Of a DNA stretch of 64,000 bases, positions 11,497 through 22,776 are shown in pieces. Below the pieces are notes generated by a model that was given only the letters and a program-made list of their open reading frames with translations, was not told the origin of the DNA and ran no database searches. The translations under genes were made by a program, and so were the position numbers. This DNA is from Basidiobolus meristosporus CBS 931.73 (Eukaryota; Basidiobolomycota; Basidiobolomycetes; Basidiobolales; Basidiobolaceae). The stretch is from positions 62,001-126,000 of the forward strand of contig MCFE01000205.1 of assembly GCA_002104905.1 (NCBI GenBank). Reading direction: 5' to 3'. Every line of letters begins with the position of its first letter. Positions within the stretch are counted from its first letter, which is position 1.

Positions 11497-12157
11497 ATAT
11501 CTCTAAACCAATATGGCACTCATTTCTTTATTTTGCTTTTTGCTATTGTAACACACAAGAGAAAGATCAAGAATTTCCAACTTTGAAGAGCAAATGCTCC
11601 AGACCCTGACAAGCAATCCACCTAAGAATATTATGTCATACAGAACACGTAGTAGCCAACACATGTTTCAAATTACAGCTCATTTGAAGCAGTACTTAAG
11701 GAGTTATGACCAAAAGAGTCTAACTATTATATATACTATGCCTTATTGCTAGGATTACTATGGTGACTTTGATCGCGTGTAACTTTCGAACCAGCCAATT
11801 AAATCACGTGATATTTTCACAGGTGCTGCGCCTATGTCCGATCTGCGCCACTGCAAAATTTTAGCTTCGTATCACGTGTATTGCTTGCGCAATCGCCCAA
11901 AAACTTTGATCCTTCAAAATTTTCATATATATGACTTCCCCAGCTGAAAAATAAAGGGAGAGCCTCTCTTTCCAGAATCTCCACACTACGGTTACAAGTT
12001 TAAAGGTTATAAGACTTCCCCTGCATCACTTGCACTGTTGAGTATTCTGACTTTGATTGGTACTACATCAGTAAAGAGACTGCAAAGCTCACAAGAATCC
12101 AATCTAAGTTCTACAAGAAACTACCACTTTTCTGTCGGAAAAGTCCCCTCTAAGAAG

Positions 12158-12323
12158 CCCCTTTACTCTAAAGACACCCCTTTAGACACCCCTTTAGGTC
12201 TAAAGACCCCTTTAGATACCCCTTTAGGAAACCCCTTTACTCTAAAGAAGCCCCTTTAGGCACCCCTTTAGTGTAAAGTCCTCTTTAGAGACTTCTACAA
12301 AACACCCCTTTAGGGTAAAGGGG
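12158..12323. repeat. Interspersed CCCCTTTAG repeats inside the LTR
   Basis: Seven copies of CCCCTTTAG and two of CCCCTTTACT lie within about 170 bp, mixed with the reverse motif CTAAAG, so many local hairpins are possible. The solo LTR at 41,868-42,488 has only one or two such units, so the array expanded in this copy. Confidence 0.85.
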
Positions 12324-12466
12324 AGGTCAGAATTTCCATATTAGGAAATATTTTCTCAGAAAGGAAAGTGACTTCCAAATAAGGAAAAGTTTCTATAAAA
12401 GTAAATAAGCCCATTAGTTGACAGAAGGTCAGAACACTGCTGTAGAAGTGATAAACACTGCCTACA

Positions 12467-12635
12467 GTCTATTTTGAGCCCAAGATTGAGGAAATTAGTG
12501 AAAGTTATATCTTCTATTGGTATATCAAACTCCCAATAAACTATTTCAGTATTAGCATACTGGAAGTTGTTGTATATTGTTGATTAGCCTCTACATTGTA
12601 GAACAAGCCCCAAACTAATCATAATACAACACAAC
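12467..12635. other. Short junction segment with copia-like fragment
   Basis: Between the gypsy LTR and the resumed Harbinger transposase. The last 45 bases (from 12,592, GCCTCTACATTG...) closely match 3,107-3,155 beside the copia RNase H relic, so this looks like a small captured fragment. The rest is unrecognised. Confidence 0.35.
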
Positions 12636-13156
12636 ACTTCCCAGTGAGGATTAACAGACCTTCTAGAGGGCAGAGGCACCTTTATACTGGCAAGTACAAG
12701 GCATACTGTGTGAAGTTTCAAGCACTGTCTGACATTGAGGGTAACATCATCTGGTTTAGTGGGCCATTTGCTGGAAGTAGGCATGACGAAGCACTCTGGG
12801 TAGAGAATCATCCTGAATTCAGTAGAGGGGAGAAATGTATGGCAGACTTAGCCTATATAGGAGATGATTGTCAGAGATTAGGATGTATTACAGCTTATAG
12901 GAAGCCAAGGAATGGTGTGCTTAGCAGGAAGCAGAAGCTCTACAATGAGATATTTAATCATTTCAGAGTAAGGGTAGAGCACACATTTGGATATGTGAAG
13001 AGATTCAGCATATTGGCAGGTAAATGCAGAGGAAAGTCATATATAGGAGAAAACAGCAGAATATGTAAAATAGTTAAGATACTTATTAATGCACAGTATG
13101 TTCATACAAGAAGACAGCCACTGAGAGAAATGTGTCTGGAGCATTATGAAGAGTAA
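12636..13156 (+). pseudogene. Harbinger transposase DDE domain, element 1
   Basis: The frame INRPSRGQRHLYTGKYK...EHYEE is open to TAA at 13,154. It matches the DDE_4 endonuclease domain of PIF/Harbinger-type transposases, which cut and rejoin DNA. The second Asp lies in MADLAYIGDD (family pattern aDkgY) and the Glu in RVRVEHTFGYVKR (family pattern VEH..G..K). GSRHDEALW matches the family GS.HD...W motif. The first Asp lay at or just before this point and was lost at the gypsy junction; copy 3 keeps it in ILDTYPVRI. The ATG at 12,644 is internal and is not a natural start. The domain ends 184 bp before the right terminal repeat. Confidence 0.8.
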
Positions 13157-13224
13157 ATAAAGCAAGGAAAGCACTATTCTGAGCAACATAAGTAAGAATG
13201 AGTAAAATTACCAGTAACTGTATC

Positions 13225-13340
13225 ATACCACTGGCGTCATGGAAGAAATTATAGTGCCAGATAGTGCCGTAGGGTGCCAGATTGATCCGGCACTATAAAC
13301 AGGCTGGCACTATGTGGCACTATCCAACAGAACAAGTCTA
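13225..13340. repeat. Right terminal and subterminal repeats of Harbinger element 1
   Basis: The motif AGTGCC/GGCAC is repeated about eight times in both orientations (ATAGTGCCAGATAGTGCC, CCGGCACTATAAACAGG, GGCACTATGTGGCACTATC), ending CAACAGAACAAGTCTA. The mirror image starts element 2 at 14,633. Such clustered short repeats are the usual transposase-binding sites of DNA transposons (inference). Confidence 0.75.
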
Positions 13341-14630
13341 CTATTGAAGATCCATGAGGCTGTTGAGTGCAATGAAAAAGAGTGTGCTAATACTAAAGGG
13401 GCTGCAAGAAGTCTAGCATGCCATCACCTTAAGGCCAGCATACAAAGGGATCATAAGGAACTTGCCCTATGAAAATTAGTGTGATGGTCCCAGCAAAAGG
13501 CCATTGCATATTTAAGGCCTTGTGACTAAGAGGTATTGATCCCATCAGGATACCATGCACAGACCATCAATAATAATTGCATCCTAGATTTCACAAAAAA
13601 CTTAGTCAATATTTCTCACCATGACAATGTAGAAGTGGCTTTTGATTGGTTCTTTGCCAATTTTCTCACCTTCTGATCCTGGCTACTCTATCACCTACTA
13701 TGTTTGTGTGCATTAATTGGCTATTGCTACTCTTTCACATTCTTACTTCCTGACTCAGCTGTGTCTGTTTCTTTTCATGGGTACAAATTGATTTATTTCC
13801 ATTGAAACTTCAGTGGTACCTCAATTGTCAATTGTATTTACCTATACAAGTCCCTATACTCTACACTAACACTAAGCTCAACCCTACACTCAACTGGTAA
13901 CTCCATTAAAGTCCACCACTCAATAAGTATTTCTGCTGTAATGCTCTGGTTGCACAACTTTGGCACAAACCCAATGGCTTTATGTCACTGTTCATTCACT
14001 GACTGAGAGCCTGAGGACTCTACATTACCATCTTTAGTGGGCACACTGTCCACAGGACCTGTTTGGGTGAAGCCCTGCTTGTTGCACTGAATGTCAAAGC
14101 AAGCTAATATCCAACTGCTCTGCTGCTGCTGTCAGCAGTGCAGTCTGGTTGGGAGCCAGAAGACTTTGCTTTATTTTTTGGCAGTATATATCTGGAAGTG
14201 AGTCAAACCAAGGGGTAAATGGTGTTACATATATGTGTGTATGTGGGGCTACAACTTTATTCATAATGCTTGCTATGGCAGGTCATCATTAAATCTCACA
14301 TTTATGTAGATGCAATGTCTCAAATACAAATTGTCTTAAACTCACATGAGTACTGACAAGAAACTGATATAATAGCATCAAGTTGTTGAGTGTTAAGCTG
14401 TTTGTACCTGCATGTTTTAACAGTTGCATAGCATTCACATCAGAAAATGCCACCATTGCAAGGTGTCAAACTTCCCTGGAATTTCTCACCATTGGCAAAA
14501 CATTGTTTAGACTCTGGATATATTCTGGCAATACCCCATCTAAACCAGCTTATAAAGTCTGACAAATATTGTGAAGCTATAAAGTACCACACTCAGTATC
14601 AATCAAGCAAAAACACAACCAATAGACTTG
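13341..14630 (-). repeat. Family X repeat, copy c
   Basis: The segment 13,460-14,020 aligns with 61,080-61,620 in the same orientation (shared GACTAAGAGGTAYTGATCC and GCTTTTGATTGGTTCC), and 14,000-14,630 aligns with 300-735 plus 1,195-1,420. Read on the minus strand, pieces such as PDIYCQKIKQSLLAPNQTA remain open, but many stops are present. It separates the two inverted Harbinger elements. Confidence 0.5.
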
Positions 14631-14806
14631 TTCCATTGGATAGTGCCACATAGTGCCAGCCTGTTTATAGTGCCAGATTGATCTGGCACACTACAGCACC
14701 ATCTGGCATTATAAATTCTACCATAATGCCAGTGATAGGATATAGTTACTGGTAATTTTGTATGATCCTACTTATGTTGCTCCAAATAGTGCTTTCTTTG
14801 CTGTAC

Positions 14807-15689
14807 TTACTCTTCATAATGTTCCAGGCACATTTCTCTCAGTGGATGTCTTCTTCTATGAATATACTGTGCATTGATAAGTATCTTAACTATTTTACCT
14901 ATTCTGCTGTTTTCTCTTATATATGACTTTCCTCTGTATTTACCTGCCAATATGCTGAATCTCTTCCAATTTCCAAATGTATGCTCTACCCTCACTCTGA
15001 AATGATTAAATATCTCATTGTAGAGCTTCTGCATCCTGCTAAGCACACTATTCCTTAGCTTCCTATACGCTGTGATACATCCTAATCTCTGACTATCCTC
15101 TCATATATAAGCTAAGTCTGCCATACATTTCTCCCCTCTACTGAATTTTGCATGATTCTATACCCAGAGTGCATTGTCATGCCTACTTCCAGCAAATGGC
15201 CACTAAATCAGATGATATTACCCTCAATGTCAGACAGGGCTTGAAACTTCACACAGTGCGCCATGTAATTGTCAGATTAAAAGTGCCTCTGCCCCCTAGA
15301 AAGTTTGTTAATCCTGACTGGGAAGGTAACCAAAATACTTCTTATATGGAACCTGTTTCTGAACACTCTGGGATATGGAAGTCTATTGAAGATTCTGAAC
15401 CTAGTATTCCAAGCCTGCTCTAAGTCATTCATACACTCTGAAAGGTTGTTTTCCATTGCTGTCAGCTGGGATTGAAAGTTTCTAGGATTTTTGTTGCCAT
15501 GGATGCTGGGAGGAAACCTTGTTGGGTAATAGTTCTTGTAATAGCAGAGAAGCTTAACAAGGGATCTCCTTGAGTAGATTGGGGTAGATGGTCCAAAGTA
15601 TTTGGTATAGATCTCCTCTAGTGTGTCAAAAGGAAATCCAGTGGCAGTGATGGGACTGATGAGAAAAACCATTCAGATGAGTAAGTCAT
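14807..15689 (-). pseudogene. Harbinger transposase, element 2
   Basis: The minus strand opens with MTYSSEW at 15,689 but is one base short soon after compared with 8,464, shifting the frame to the stretch at 15,672-15,277. That stretch gives the N-terminal region (SRRSLVKLLCYYKN, NFQSQLTAMENNLSECMND, LPYPRVFRNRF) up to VRINKLSRGQRHF. The first catalytic Asp, kept as ILDTYPVRI in copy 3, is Val here (ILVTFPVRI). After stops in the middle, the DDE C-terminus is readable at 15,046-14,807 (NHFRVRVEHTFGNWKRFSIL...EHYEE). The gene is therefore dead by frameshift, nonsense and active-site loss. Confidence 0.8.
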
Positions 15690-15849
15690 ATTAAAATTGG
15701 TTGGTGATTGGGCTGGGGTGTATTGATTCTATGCAGCGTGATCTACTTTATTTATCTGACATTCCATGCATTATGATAAATCTCCTTCAATTGCCATGTA
15801 TCCCTTCATTATGTTGTAGAAATCATCCTCAAACAATGACTTAGTATAT

Positions 15850-16585
15850 TAGACTTGTTCTGTTAGATAGTGCCACATTGAGCCATGAGTGCCAAATGAT
15901 GCCATAGTGTGCCAGAGAGGTCAAGTGAGCCTATACTTGGCCACAGAGTGTGGAACATAGCTCTGTATCTTCATGTAAAGCAGCCCCTGTGTTTCACCCA
16001 TTGTGCAGGAGAAAATCCATTTTTTGGCCTTTTTTTGTGGATCAATGTAGCTCAGGATGTGTGAGAGCACAGGAGAACTGAAGATATGCATCTGGTACTC
16101 AATACCCATGGCACTCTGAATCTAACTTCTGTAGCTTGTATCATGTCAGAAAAATGAATGGCACTATCTTGGTCCACTGGTACTATCTGGCACTATAAGT
16201 GCTTTGTATAGATCTTACTTTAGGGCTAATATTTAAATATAGTGCCAGATAGTACCAGTGGACCAAGATAGTGCCATTCATTTTTGTGACATGATACAAG
16301 CTACAGGAGCTAGATTTAGAGTGCCATGGGTATTGAGTACCAGATGCATATCTTCAATCTGCTTGTGCTCTATCATATCCTGCACAACATTGATCCACAA
16401 AAAAAGGTCAAAAAATAGATTTTCTCCAACACAATGGGTGAAACACAGGGGCTGCTTTGCATGAAGATGCAGAGCTATGTTTCACACCCTGTGGCCAGGT
16501 AGAGGCTCAATTGGCCTCTCTGGCATACTATGGCATCATATGGCACTCATGGCTGAATGTGGCACTATCCAACAGAACAAGTCTA
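15850..16585. mobile_element. 736-bp palindromic MITE / foldback element with Harbinger-type ends
   Basis: Two arms of about 348 bp (15,850-16,197 and 16,238-16,585) are near-perfect inverted copies around a 40-bp centre. The ends read TAGACTTGTTCTGTTAG and its reverse complement, matching the Harbinger terminal repeats nearby, with the same internal AGTGCC motifs. No coding sequence is convincing. It lies in the spacer of element 2, so it was probably mobilised by a Harbinger transposase (inference). A transcript would fold into a hairpin of about 348 bp. Confidence 0.85.
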
Positions 16586-16689
16586 TTTAATTGATGCTAT
16601 ACTCACAAGTCTATATTCAAATAGGGAATCTGCAATTGATGTGATCCAATCCATGTCAATGCAAGTCAAGATGCATCGTGTATAATATA

Positions 16690-16965
16690 TGGAAAGCTTA
16701 ACAATCACATTAGTTTTCATATATTTTTCTTATAAGACCAGGTTGATATCAATACACTACTGTATAATATCTAAATGTGCTGCTATGGTCCCTATACCAA
16801 GTCTCAAGTCAACTCTAGCACAACCCAGACAAAACCCATCCCCCAGCTCACAGCATTCTAGTATGGCCCAAGTATCAATGATGAGCCTTCATACCAATGT
16901 TTGGGTACTACTTATTAATCTAGCAGAACTAGATACCACAGTGATTTGACAGAAATGGAAGAACC
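16690..16965 (+). pseudogene. Harbinger partner ORF, 5' part, element 2
   Basis: Aligns in reverse with 7,880-8,201 of element 1 (for example ATGGCCCAAGTRTCWATGATGAGCC). The coding frame is cut at 16,965 by the chromovirus and resumes at 23,268, with GAACC duplicated on both sides. Confidence 0.7.
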
Positions 16966-17484
16966 TGTTATGAATAGACACAAGGCAGGAGGAAAAGCTA
17001 GGCATGGCAGGAAAGGACTTAGGTGTGGACCATCAAGGCAAGGCAGGATTCAAGGCAAGGCTGTTTATTCAAGACCTGTGTTTATCGGACTGAGGAATAC
17101 TTAAGGGGGGATAGGACTATATATACTTTTTGGCTATACTGATGCCAAGAGATATTAGCTAATACTAATGTGTTGTGGGGTGAGTCACAGCAATGGTGCT
17201 GGGGATAATGACATAGATGACACGGCACTGAGACAGGATGGGGAATGGATTGGGTCACCTGATCATGTGACTAAGTCATGTGACCTGGTATTTCCATATA
17301 TGGTACTGGACAATGAAAAATACAATGGAAAGCTTCCATGGAATGTTCCATTGTGTAATGATGGTTTGGAATGGTCAGGAACTTTTGGGAAGGTGGTAGA
17401 AGGTTCCATAAGGAGTCTCTTAGAAATTGAGCTAGGGAGCTGAAACTTGGCATGGGTGCTCATGGTTGTCATGTGATCATGACA
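16966..17484 (-). repeat. Chromovirus 3' LTR
   Basis: On the minus strand the LTR starts TGTCATGATCACATGACA, a perfect 7-4-7 hairpin, and ends TCTATTCATAACA next to the GAACC repeat. It has a TATATATAG promoter-like box and a GAATAAACAGCC poly(A)-like signal in the expected order. Length is about 519 bp. Confidence 0.75.
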
Positions 17485-17553
17485 CTATTCTCCTCTACCA
17501 GGCAAAGCTCTGTTTCCCTTTGGGGCAGGTTTTGCAGGATATTGTTGGTGGAA

Positions 17554-20500
17554 CTAGGTAACTAGTTCTTGACAATTAGTGCAATGGGTAGCTGGTTCCC
17601 ATGTTTGGTCACTTGGGCCATAACCAATCCAGTCTACTAAGTAGTACAGCTTTGACCGGATATACTTGGAGTCCAGAATCTGTTTAACTTCAAATTCTTG
17701 ATGTTGGTCAACCTGAATAGCTTGGGGCTTTGCTTCTTGCCGGTTTGGCAAGGTGTTCCTACAATACAGCTCCAGGAGGGACACATGGAAAGTATCATGG
17801 ATTTTCATACTTGCTGGTAGCTGTAGCTGATATACTATAGGGTTAAGCTTCTTCTTGATCTTGAAAGGACCAAGTTTCTTGAAATCCAATTTGTCACAAG
17901 GGCGGTTGGTGCTGATGTTTCTTCCAAGCAGCCATACAGAATCTCCTTCATTAAGATCAGGGCTGGGATGCTGTTTTAGATTGGCAAATTTCTTGTAGCT
18001 TTCCTGAGCTAATGATAGTTCTTCCTTGAAGGCATTCTGGATGTCCTGGATTGCTTGGGCATGTTCAGCCGCATGTGGGCTCATTGGGTTTGTTGGAATC
18101 TGGATATCAAACTGAGGGTGGAATCCATAGTTTGCATAGAATGGTGTAAAACAGGTTGCACTATGGCTTGAGTTGTTGTAGGCAAACTCAGCAATAGGGA
18201 GTAGATCAACCCAATTGTCTTGCTGGTAAATGATATAGCACCGGAGGTATTGCTCTAGAATCTGGTTGATTCTTTCAGTCTGGCCATCAGACTGTGGATG
18301 GAAGGCAGTAGAGAGCTTGACTTGAACACCAAGGTATTGCATGAAGTGTTTCCAAAACTTGGACACAAACTGTGGGCCTCTATCTGACACAATATCACTG
18401 GGGATACCATGAAGGCGCAAAATATTTTCCAGGACTAATGCAGCAGTTTATTTTGCATCAGTGTTCTTACAGCAAGGGATAAAGTGAGCCATCTTGGTCA
18501 GCCAGTCAGCCACTCCAAGTAAAGCATTGAAGCCACATGACTCAGGGAGGTCAGTAATGAAGTCCATAGATATAGATCTCCATTGGTGTTCTGGGATAGG
18601 CAAGGGCTGAGGAAGTCCATAGGGCTGGTGTCTGGCTGGTTTTGCACGGTTGCAAATATCACAAGTCAGAATGTACTCTTTGATAAGAGTTATCATTCTT
18701 GGCCACCAGAAATCTCTTTTGATAGCATTCAAGGTTTTGGCAGTACCAAAGTGGCCTGCAGCCATTGAATCATGCCAAGACTTAATGATGTATAGCTGGG
18801 TGGCAAGGTCTGGGACATAAAGCTGCTGCTTGTGGTAGATGAGGTTGTTTACCAAATGCAGGTTTGGGATGTTTGGGAACTTGGGAGGGGGTGCAACTGG
18901 GGATTCCAGATATTTCTTGATGGTGCTGGAAGTCATATCAAAGGCTTGGGATTCTGATATCCTTACTAGGAATGAAGGGATGACAAGACTTGAGGACTGT
19001 GTGGCAAGAATCTCAAAATGTTTCTTGCTCAGCAATGGGTGTTCCATTTGCCAACAGGCATCATCTCCCTCTTCCAGGGCATATTCCTTTTTTCTGGACA
19101 GGGCATCAGGCTTTACTTGCTTGGCACCAGGTCTATAGGTGATAGTAAAGTCAAAGCTGGACAGGAAGAGTGACCATCTGGCTTGTCTCCAGCTTAGTAC
19201 TATGGAAGTTGCAAAGTACTTGAGGTTCTTATGGTCACAGAAGACTTTGATTTTGTGTTTTGTACTGTCCAGGTAGTGTCTCCATTGCCCAAAGGCTACA
19301 ATGATGGCAAGCAACTCCTTATCATAGATATCATAGTTGATCTCTGCAGGGGAAAACTTCCGAGAGTAGAATGCAATGGGGTGCAACACATTATCCTCAT
19401 CATACTGGGAGAGTATGGCACCAAGGGCAAAATCAGAAGCATCAGTCTCCACTATGAATTGCTTCTCAAGGTCAGGGTGGACAAGCAGGGGGGCCTTCAG
19501 GAAAGATTTCTTGAGTTGGTTAAATGAGCTGGATGGCTCCTCATTCCAGCCAAAAGGTGTGTTCTTCTGGGTAAGCTTTGTCCAAGGGGTGACTATCTTG
19601 GAGTAGTTGGCTATGAACCTGCGATAGAAGTTGGTGAATCCCAGGAAGGATTGTACTTCCTTGACTGTGCTTGGAGTTTTCCAGGGTTGGACTGTGTCAA
19701 CTTTCTTTGGGTCCATTCTTGTTCCCTCAGGGCTGATGAGGTAACCAAGAAATTCCACTCCTCTCTGGTCAAATTCACACTTCTCTAACTTGGCATAGAG
19801 ACCGGCAGAGTCTAGTTTTCTCAATACTTTCTTGACGTGTTCATCATGTTCATCTTGGCACTTGGAGTATATGAGAATATCATCAAGGCAGATTACCACA
19901 AACTGGTCAAGGTATTCATGAAATATATCATTCATGAGGTGTTGAAACACAGCAGGGGCATTGGTGAGGCTAAATGGCATTACTTTGTACTCAAAGTGAC
20001 CATATCTTGTGCAAAAGGCAGCTTTCCATTCATCACCAGGCTTGATTTTAACAAGATTGTAAGCTCCTCTCAAGTCAATCTTGGTGAAGACTTGGGCAGC
20101 AGATAGCTGATCCAACAGTGTGTTGATCAGGGGCAGGGGGTAGCGGTTCTTGACTGTGATCTTATTCAAAGCATGGTAGTCCACACACATTCTGAGGGTG
20201 CCATCCTTCTTCTTGATAAAGAGGATTGGGGCTCCAGCAGGTGATTTGGAGTGCTTAATAAAACCCTTCTGGAGGTTTTCTTGGATATAACCATGGAGTT
20301 CTTTCAACTCCAGCTGGGAGAGATTATATATTGGGCCAAATGGAGGGACTTTTCCATCTTCAAGGTCAATAGGGCAGTCATAAGGCCAATGGTCAGGGAG
20401 GAGTTCTGCTTTCTTCTTGTCAAAGACATGGGCAAACTCTTGGTACTTGGCTGGTATAGTTGCTGAGGGGGCTCCTTCAGCTGGCAAGGTATCATGGGCT

Positions 20501-21000
20501 GTTGAACTATTGGCAACAGTCTTTTCACGGTTATCAGGGTCTGGAGATTTCATGGAGTTGACTTAGTGGGATCTGGTGAATGACAGGATCTTGGATTTCC
20601 AATCAATACTCCAATTGTGGTAGCTCAACCATGAGTTTCCAAGCACAATAGGATAGTGTGGTGAGTTGATGATGTTGAAGGCAATTCTTTCTTGGTGGGC
20701 AGTACTGGACAGCTGGAGTAAGCATGTTTCATGGGTAATGGTGCCAGAGGAGAGTGATCTTTCATCAATAACTTCTACTTGGACTGGACAGGATTTCAAG
20801 CCAACAGGAATAGAGTGCTTCTGGACAAAGGCTTGGTCAATGAAACAGGATGAAGCACCGGAATAAATCAGGGCTAGGACTGGGACAGGACTGGAGTCAG
20901 GGATCTGGATTTTGACTGGCTTTCTCAAGGACTGGATAGATTTTGTGGCAAAGGAAGATTTTTGGATATGCTGGATTTTCATGGGTGGGTCCAGTTTCAA
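17554..21000 (-). pseudogene. Chromovirus pol: protease, RT, RNase H, integrase, chromodomain
   Basis: One frame on the minus strand runs from about 21,000 to 17,554, broken by TAA at 20,563 and TAA at 18,448. The protease has IYSGASSCFID, where the family has an Asp at the Tyr position, so the catalytic Asp is lost. RT shows KIDLRGAYN, PFSLTNAPAVFQ and the active site CLDDILIYS. RNase H follows (VETDASDFALGAILSQ). Integrase keeps the H-H-C-C finger (H..MAAGH...CDICN) and D-D-E (SMDFITDLP, VSDRGPQFVS, DGQTERINQ). A GPF/Y segment (KKLGPFKIKKKL) precedes a C-terminal chromodomain (EFEVKQILDS, YYLVDWIGYG, TWEP), which in related elements steers integration toward modified chromatin. Both stops sit where CAA (Gln) to TAA is the simplest change. 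Confidence 0.9.
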
Positions 21001-21121
21001 GCCTGTCAGTGCAACTGGACATTGGAGTTTCCCAACAGATCTAAATCAGGTTGGTTATTGGAGGACTGCATCAACTTGATGCTGGACTTCTTGTTGGGGC
21101 AGGACTTGGCAAAGTGACCGG

Positions 21122-21924
21122 TGTGGTGGTGTAGAGGTACTCCTGGGAGTGGCTACACAACTCAAGGTGTGTGAGGTGTCTGATGGGTGCAATAACCTCT
21201 GGGTCTAAACTGCTGGTGTCTTTGTCAGTATGTCTCTATGGTAAAAGCTCCTGCTTCTCTAGCTTCCTAGGTGCTCCAAGTGTCTCCAAAGGCCTCTGTG
21301 TGTCTTGTGCACTACCCTGAAAAGCTCCTTGATGGCAGGTCTGAGATGTACTGTTGAAGGCAGGTGCAGTGATCAACTGCTAATCAATAAGGTAGAAGTG
21401 TTACTGATGGAAGGGATGATTTATTGATGAGGGATTGCTTTCCCTTGAATACTTTTCCTGATTGCCAAGTGATTACTAATAACAAGGTTCTAGAAGATCC
21501 TAGGTATCAGTGGAATTCTTGATGACATCACTATGAGCTAAAAATATACCAAGAATGTCCTTGAAGGTTCTAAAAGGCACAGCACATTCAACCAATCAGA
21601 AATCAGTAGTCTGAAACCTGTACAACATAGAAATACCATATATGGTATTGAAATGGTAGGGATGGTAACACAGACTTAGGTCATGTGTCACGGGTACTGA
21701 CACGGGTACTTGCCTTATATAGATACATCTACTGATCACAAAGCTGAATAACATCTGGGATAACTAATGCTAATAACTAATCAGGGTAAACATCATATGG
21801 GGATAATACTGATAATATGGGCAAAAGATGAATGGGATAATACTGATAAGATAAAATATGGATAAGTATATTATAATGACTATATGAATAAACTTGTCTG
21901 TGGGAGGTATGTTTACCGTACCAT
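21122..21924 (+). repeat. Solo LTR of another retrotransposon, inserted in chromovirus gag
   Basis: The insert is flanked by ACCGG on both sides (21,117-21,121 and 21,925-21,929), a 5-bp target duplication as made by LTR-element integrases. It starts TGTGGTGGTGTAG and ends near GTACCAT, with a plus-strand TTATATAGATAC box near 21,712 and GAATAAAC near 21,886. Removing it rejoins the gag zinc knuckle (CLY...GHFAKSC). Its start contains a hairpin, GTGTAG..ACTCC..GGAGT..CTACAC. Confidence 0.75.
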
Positions 21925-21936
21925 ACCGGGTTGGCC

Positions 21937-22776
21937 TCAGTATAGACAGAGGTTGGCTTGTTGACGTCTGGACTTTTCACTCTTTGATAGTTTCTTGTAT
22001 TTGGCACTATCAGTCTGCATAGGATCTTCTGGAGTGACTTGGGGAGCAGGAGGGGCTGGGACTGCAACAGGAATGTGTCTTTGACGGTTCTTTTGCTTCT
22101 TCTGGAATAGTCTGTTATCACACCAGATTGCTTGGTGTATAGCTTCAACCAATGTATCTGGATCTGGGAGTGTGAGTAGCAGACTACAAACTTCATCATT
22201 AAGGCCATCTTGGAATTGGCTTATCAAGGCTGCTTGACCCCAGGAGCTGAGGTCACTGGAGAGTTGTTGGAATTCTGAGGCGTAGACTGATGCTGGTTTG
22301 TTCCCTTGCTTGAGGGTCTTGATCTTGTTGGCAGCAGTTCTGGCTTGGTCAAGGTTACCAAATGTTAGCTCCATTTCAGTGAGAAAAGCTTGGTAGTCTC
22401 TGAGGAGGGGAGAGTTGGTCTCCACCAATGGGGAGAACCACTTGAGAGCTGTACCAGTAAGCAGGCTGGAGATGAAACCAACTTTGGCCTGGTCAGTAGG
22501 TTACCGGTTGGGCTGGAGTGCAAGATTGTTCTTCACCATGTTGATGAAGCCATAGAATTCATTCTGAGAGCCATTGAACTTGGTAGCAGGAGTATACTTG
22601 GGTTCTTGGTAGACTGGGACATGGCTAGTTTGCTGGACACTTTGGTTCTGGAACTGAGCTAGTGTGTTTCTGAGGTCTGCATGGTCTTGCTGCAGTTGGG
22701 TAAAGGCAGCCATGAGCTGGGCAAAGTTCAGCTCTAGGTTGGACATGGTAGCAGAGGAAGGCGGACAAACTTGCAA
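21937..22776 (-). pseudogene. Chromovirus gag
   Basis: The minus strand gives a capsid-like protein: an N-terminal helix (NFAQLMAAFTQLQQDHADL), then KWFSPLVETN, FLTEMELTFGNLDQARTAA and LISQFQDGLNDEVCSLLLT, typical of Ty3/gypsy Gag. A basic stretch (KKQKNRQRHI) precedes a CCHC zinc knuckle, of which CLY is left before the TGA at 21,937; GHFAKSCPNKK lies beyond the solo LTR. An in-frame TAA at 22,501 splits the capsid. ATG codons lie at 22,776 and about 22,746 (MSNLEL). A one-base shift near 21,040 separates it from pol. Confidence 0.8.

Larger units (their letters stand above)
8646..12466 (+). mobile_element. Ty3/gypsy-1 element, 5'-truncated, inside Harbinger element 1
   Basis: The element lacks a 5' LTR, gag and protease. 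It starts abruptly at reverse transcriptase and runs through RNase H and integrase to a 1,000-bp 3' LTR. It interrupts the transposase gene of Harbinger element 1. Related LTRs without coding sequence occur at 4,530-4,868 (minus) and 41,868-42,488 (plus). Confidence 0.7.
11467..12466 (+). repeat. Ty3/gypsy-1 3' LTR
   Basis: Starts with TGTAGTAATGG and ends ACTGCCTACA, giving 5-bp inverted ends TGTAG/CTACA. It lies 8 bp after the pol stop codon and just after a GGGGAGAC purine tract. A solo copy at 41,868-42,488 aligns along much of its length. The middle (about 11,770-11,900) is rich in CpG, unlike the other copies. Confidence 0.75.
6229..13338 (+). mobile_element. PIF/Harbinger-type DNA transposon 1, split by a gypsy element
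   Basis: The left end is GGACTTGTTCCATTG at 6,228 and the right end is the inverted CAACAGAACAAGTCTA at 13,324-13,340. Repeated AGTGCC-type motifs lie just inside the right end. Between them lie a minus-strand partner ORF (6,842-8,160) and a plus-strand DDE transposase (8,464-8,645 plus 12,636-13,156), arranged divergently around a spacer of about 300 bp. This is the two-gene layout known for PIF/Harbinger elements. A truncated Ty3/gypsy copy (8,646-12,466) sits inside the transposase gene, and about 190 bp of transposase coding sequence is missing at the join. An inverted second copy lies at 14,633-25,021. Ends are by eye; no clean target duplication was identified. Confidence 0.75.

Noticed and set aside
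12158-12323. CCCCTTTAG array as telomeric repeat or CRISPR
   Set aside because: It lies inside an LTR, units are irregularly spaced and mixed in orientation, and there are no constant-length spacers.
17554-22776. Alternative genetic code with TAA read as Gln
   Set aside because: The host protease gene ends with TAA, and other stops (TGA, TAG) and frameshifts also break the elements. Point mutation explains the data.
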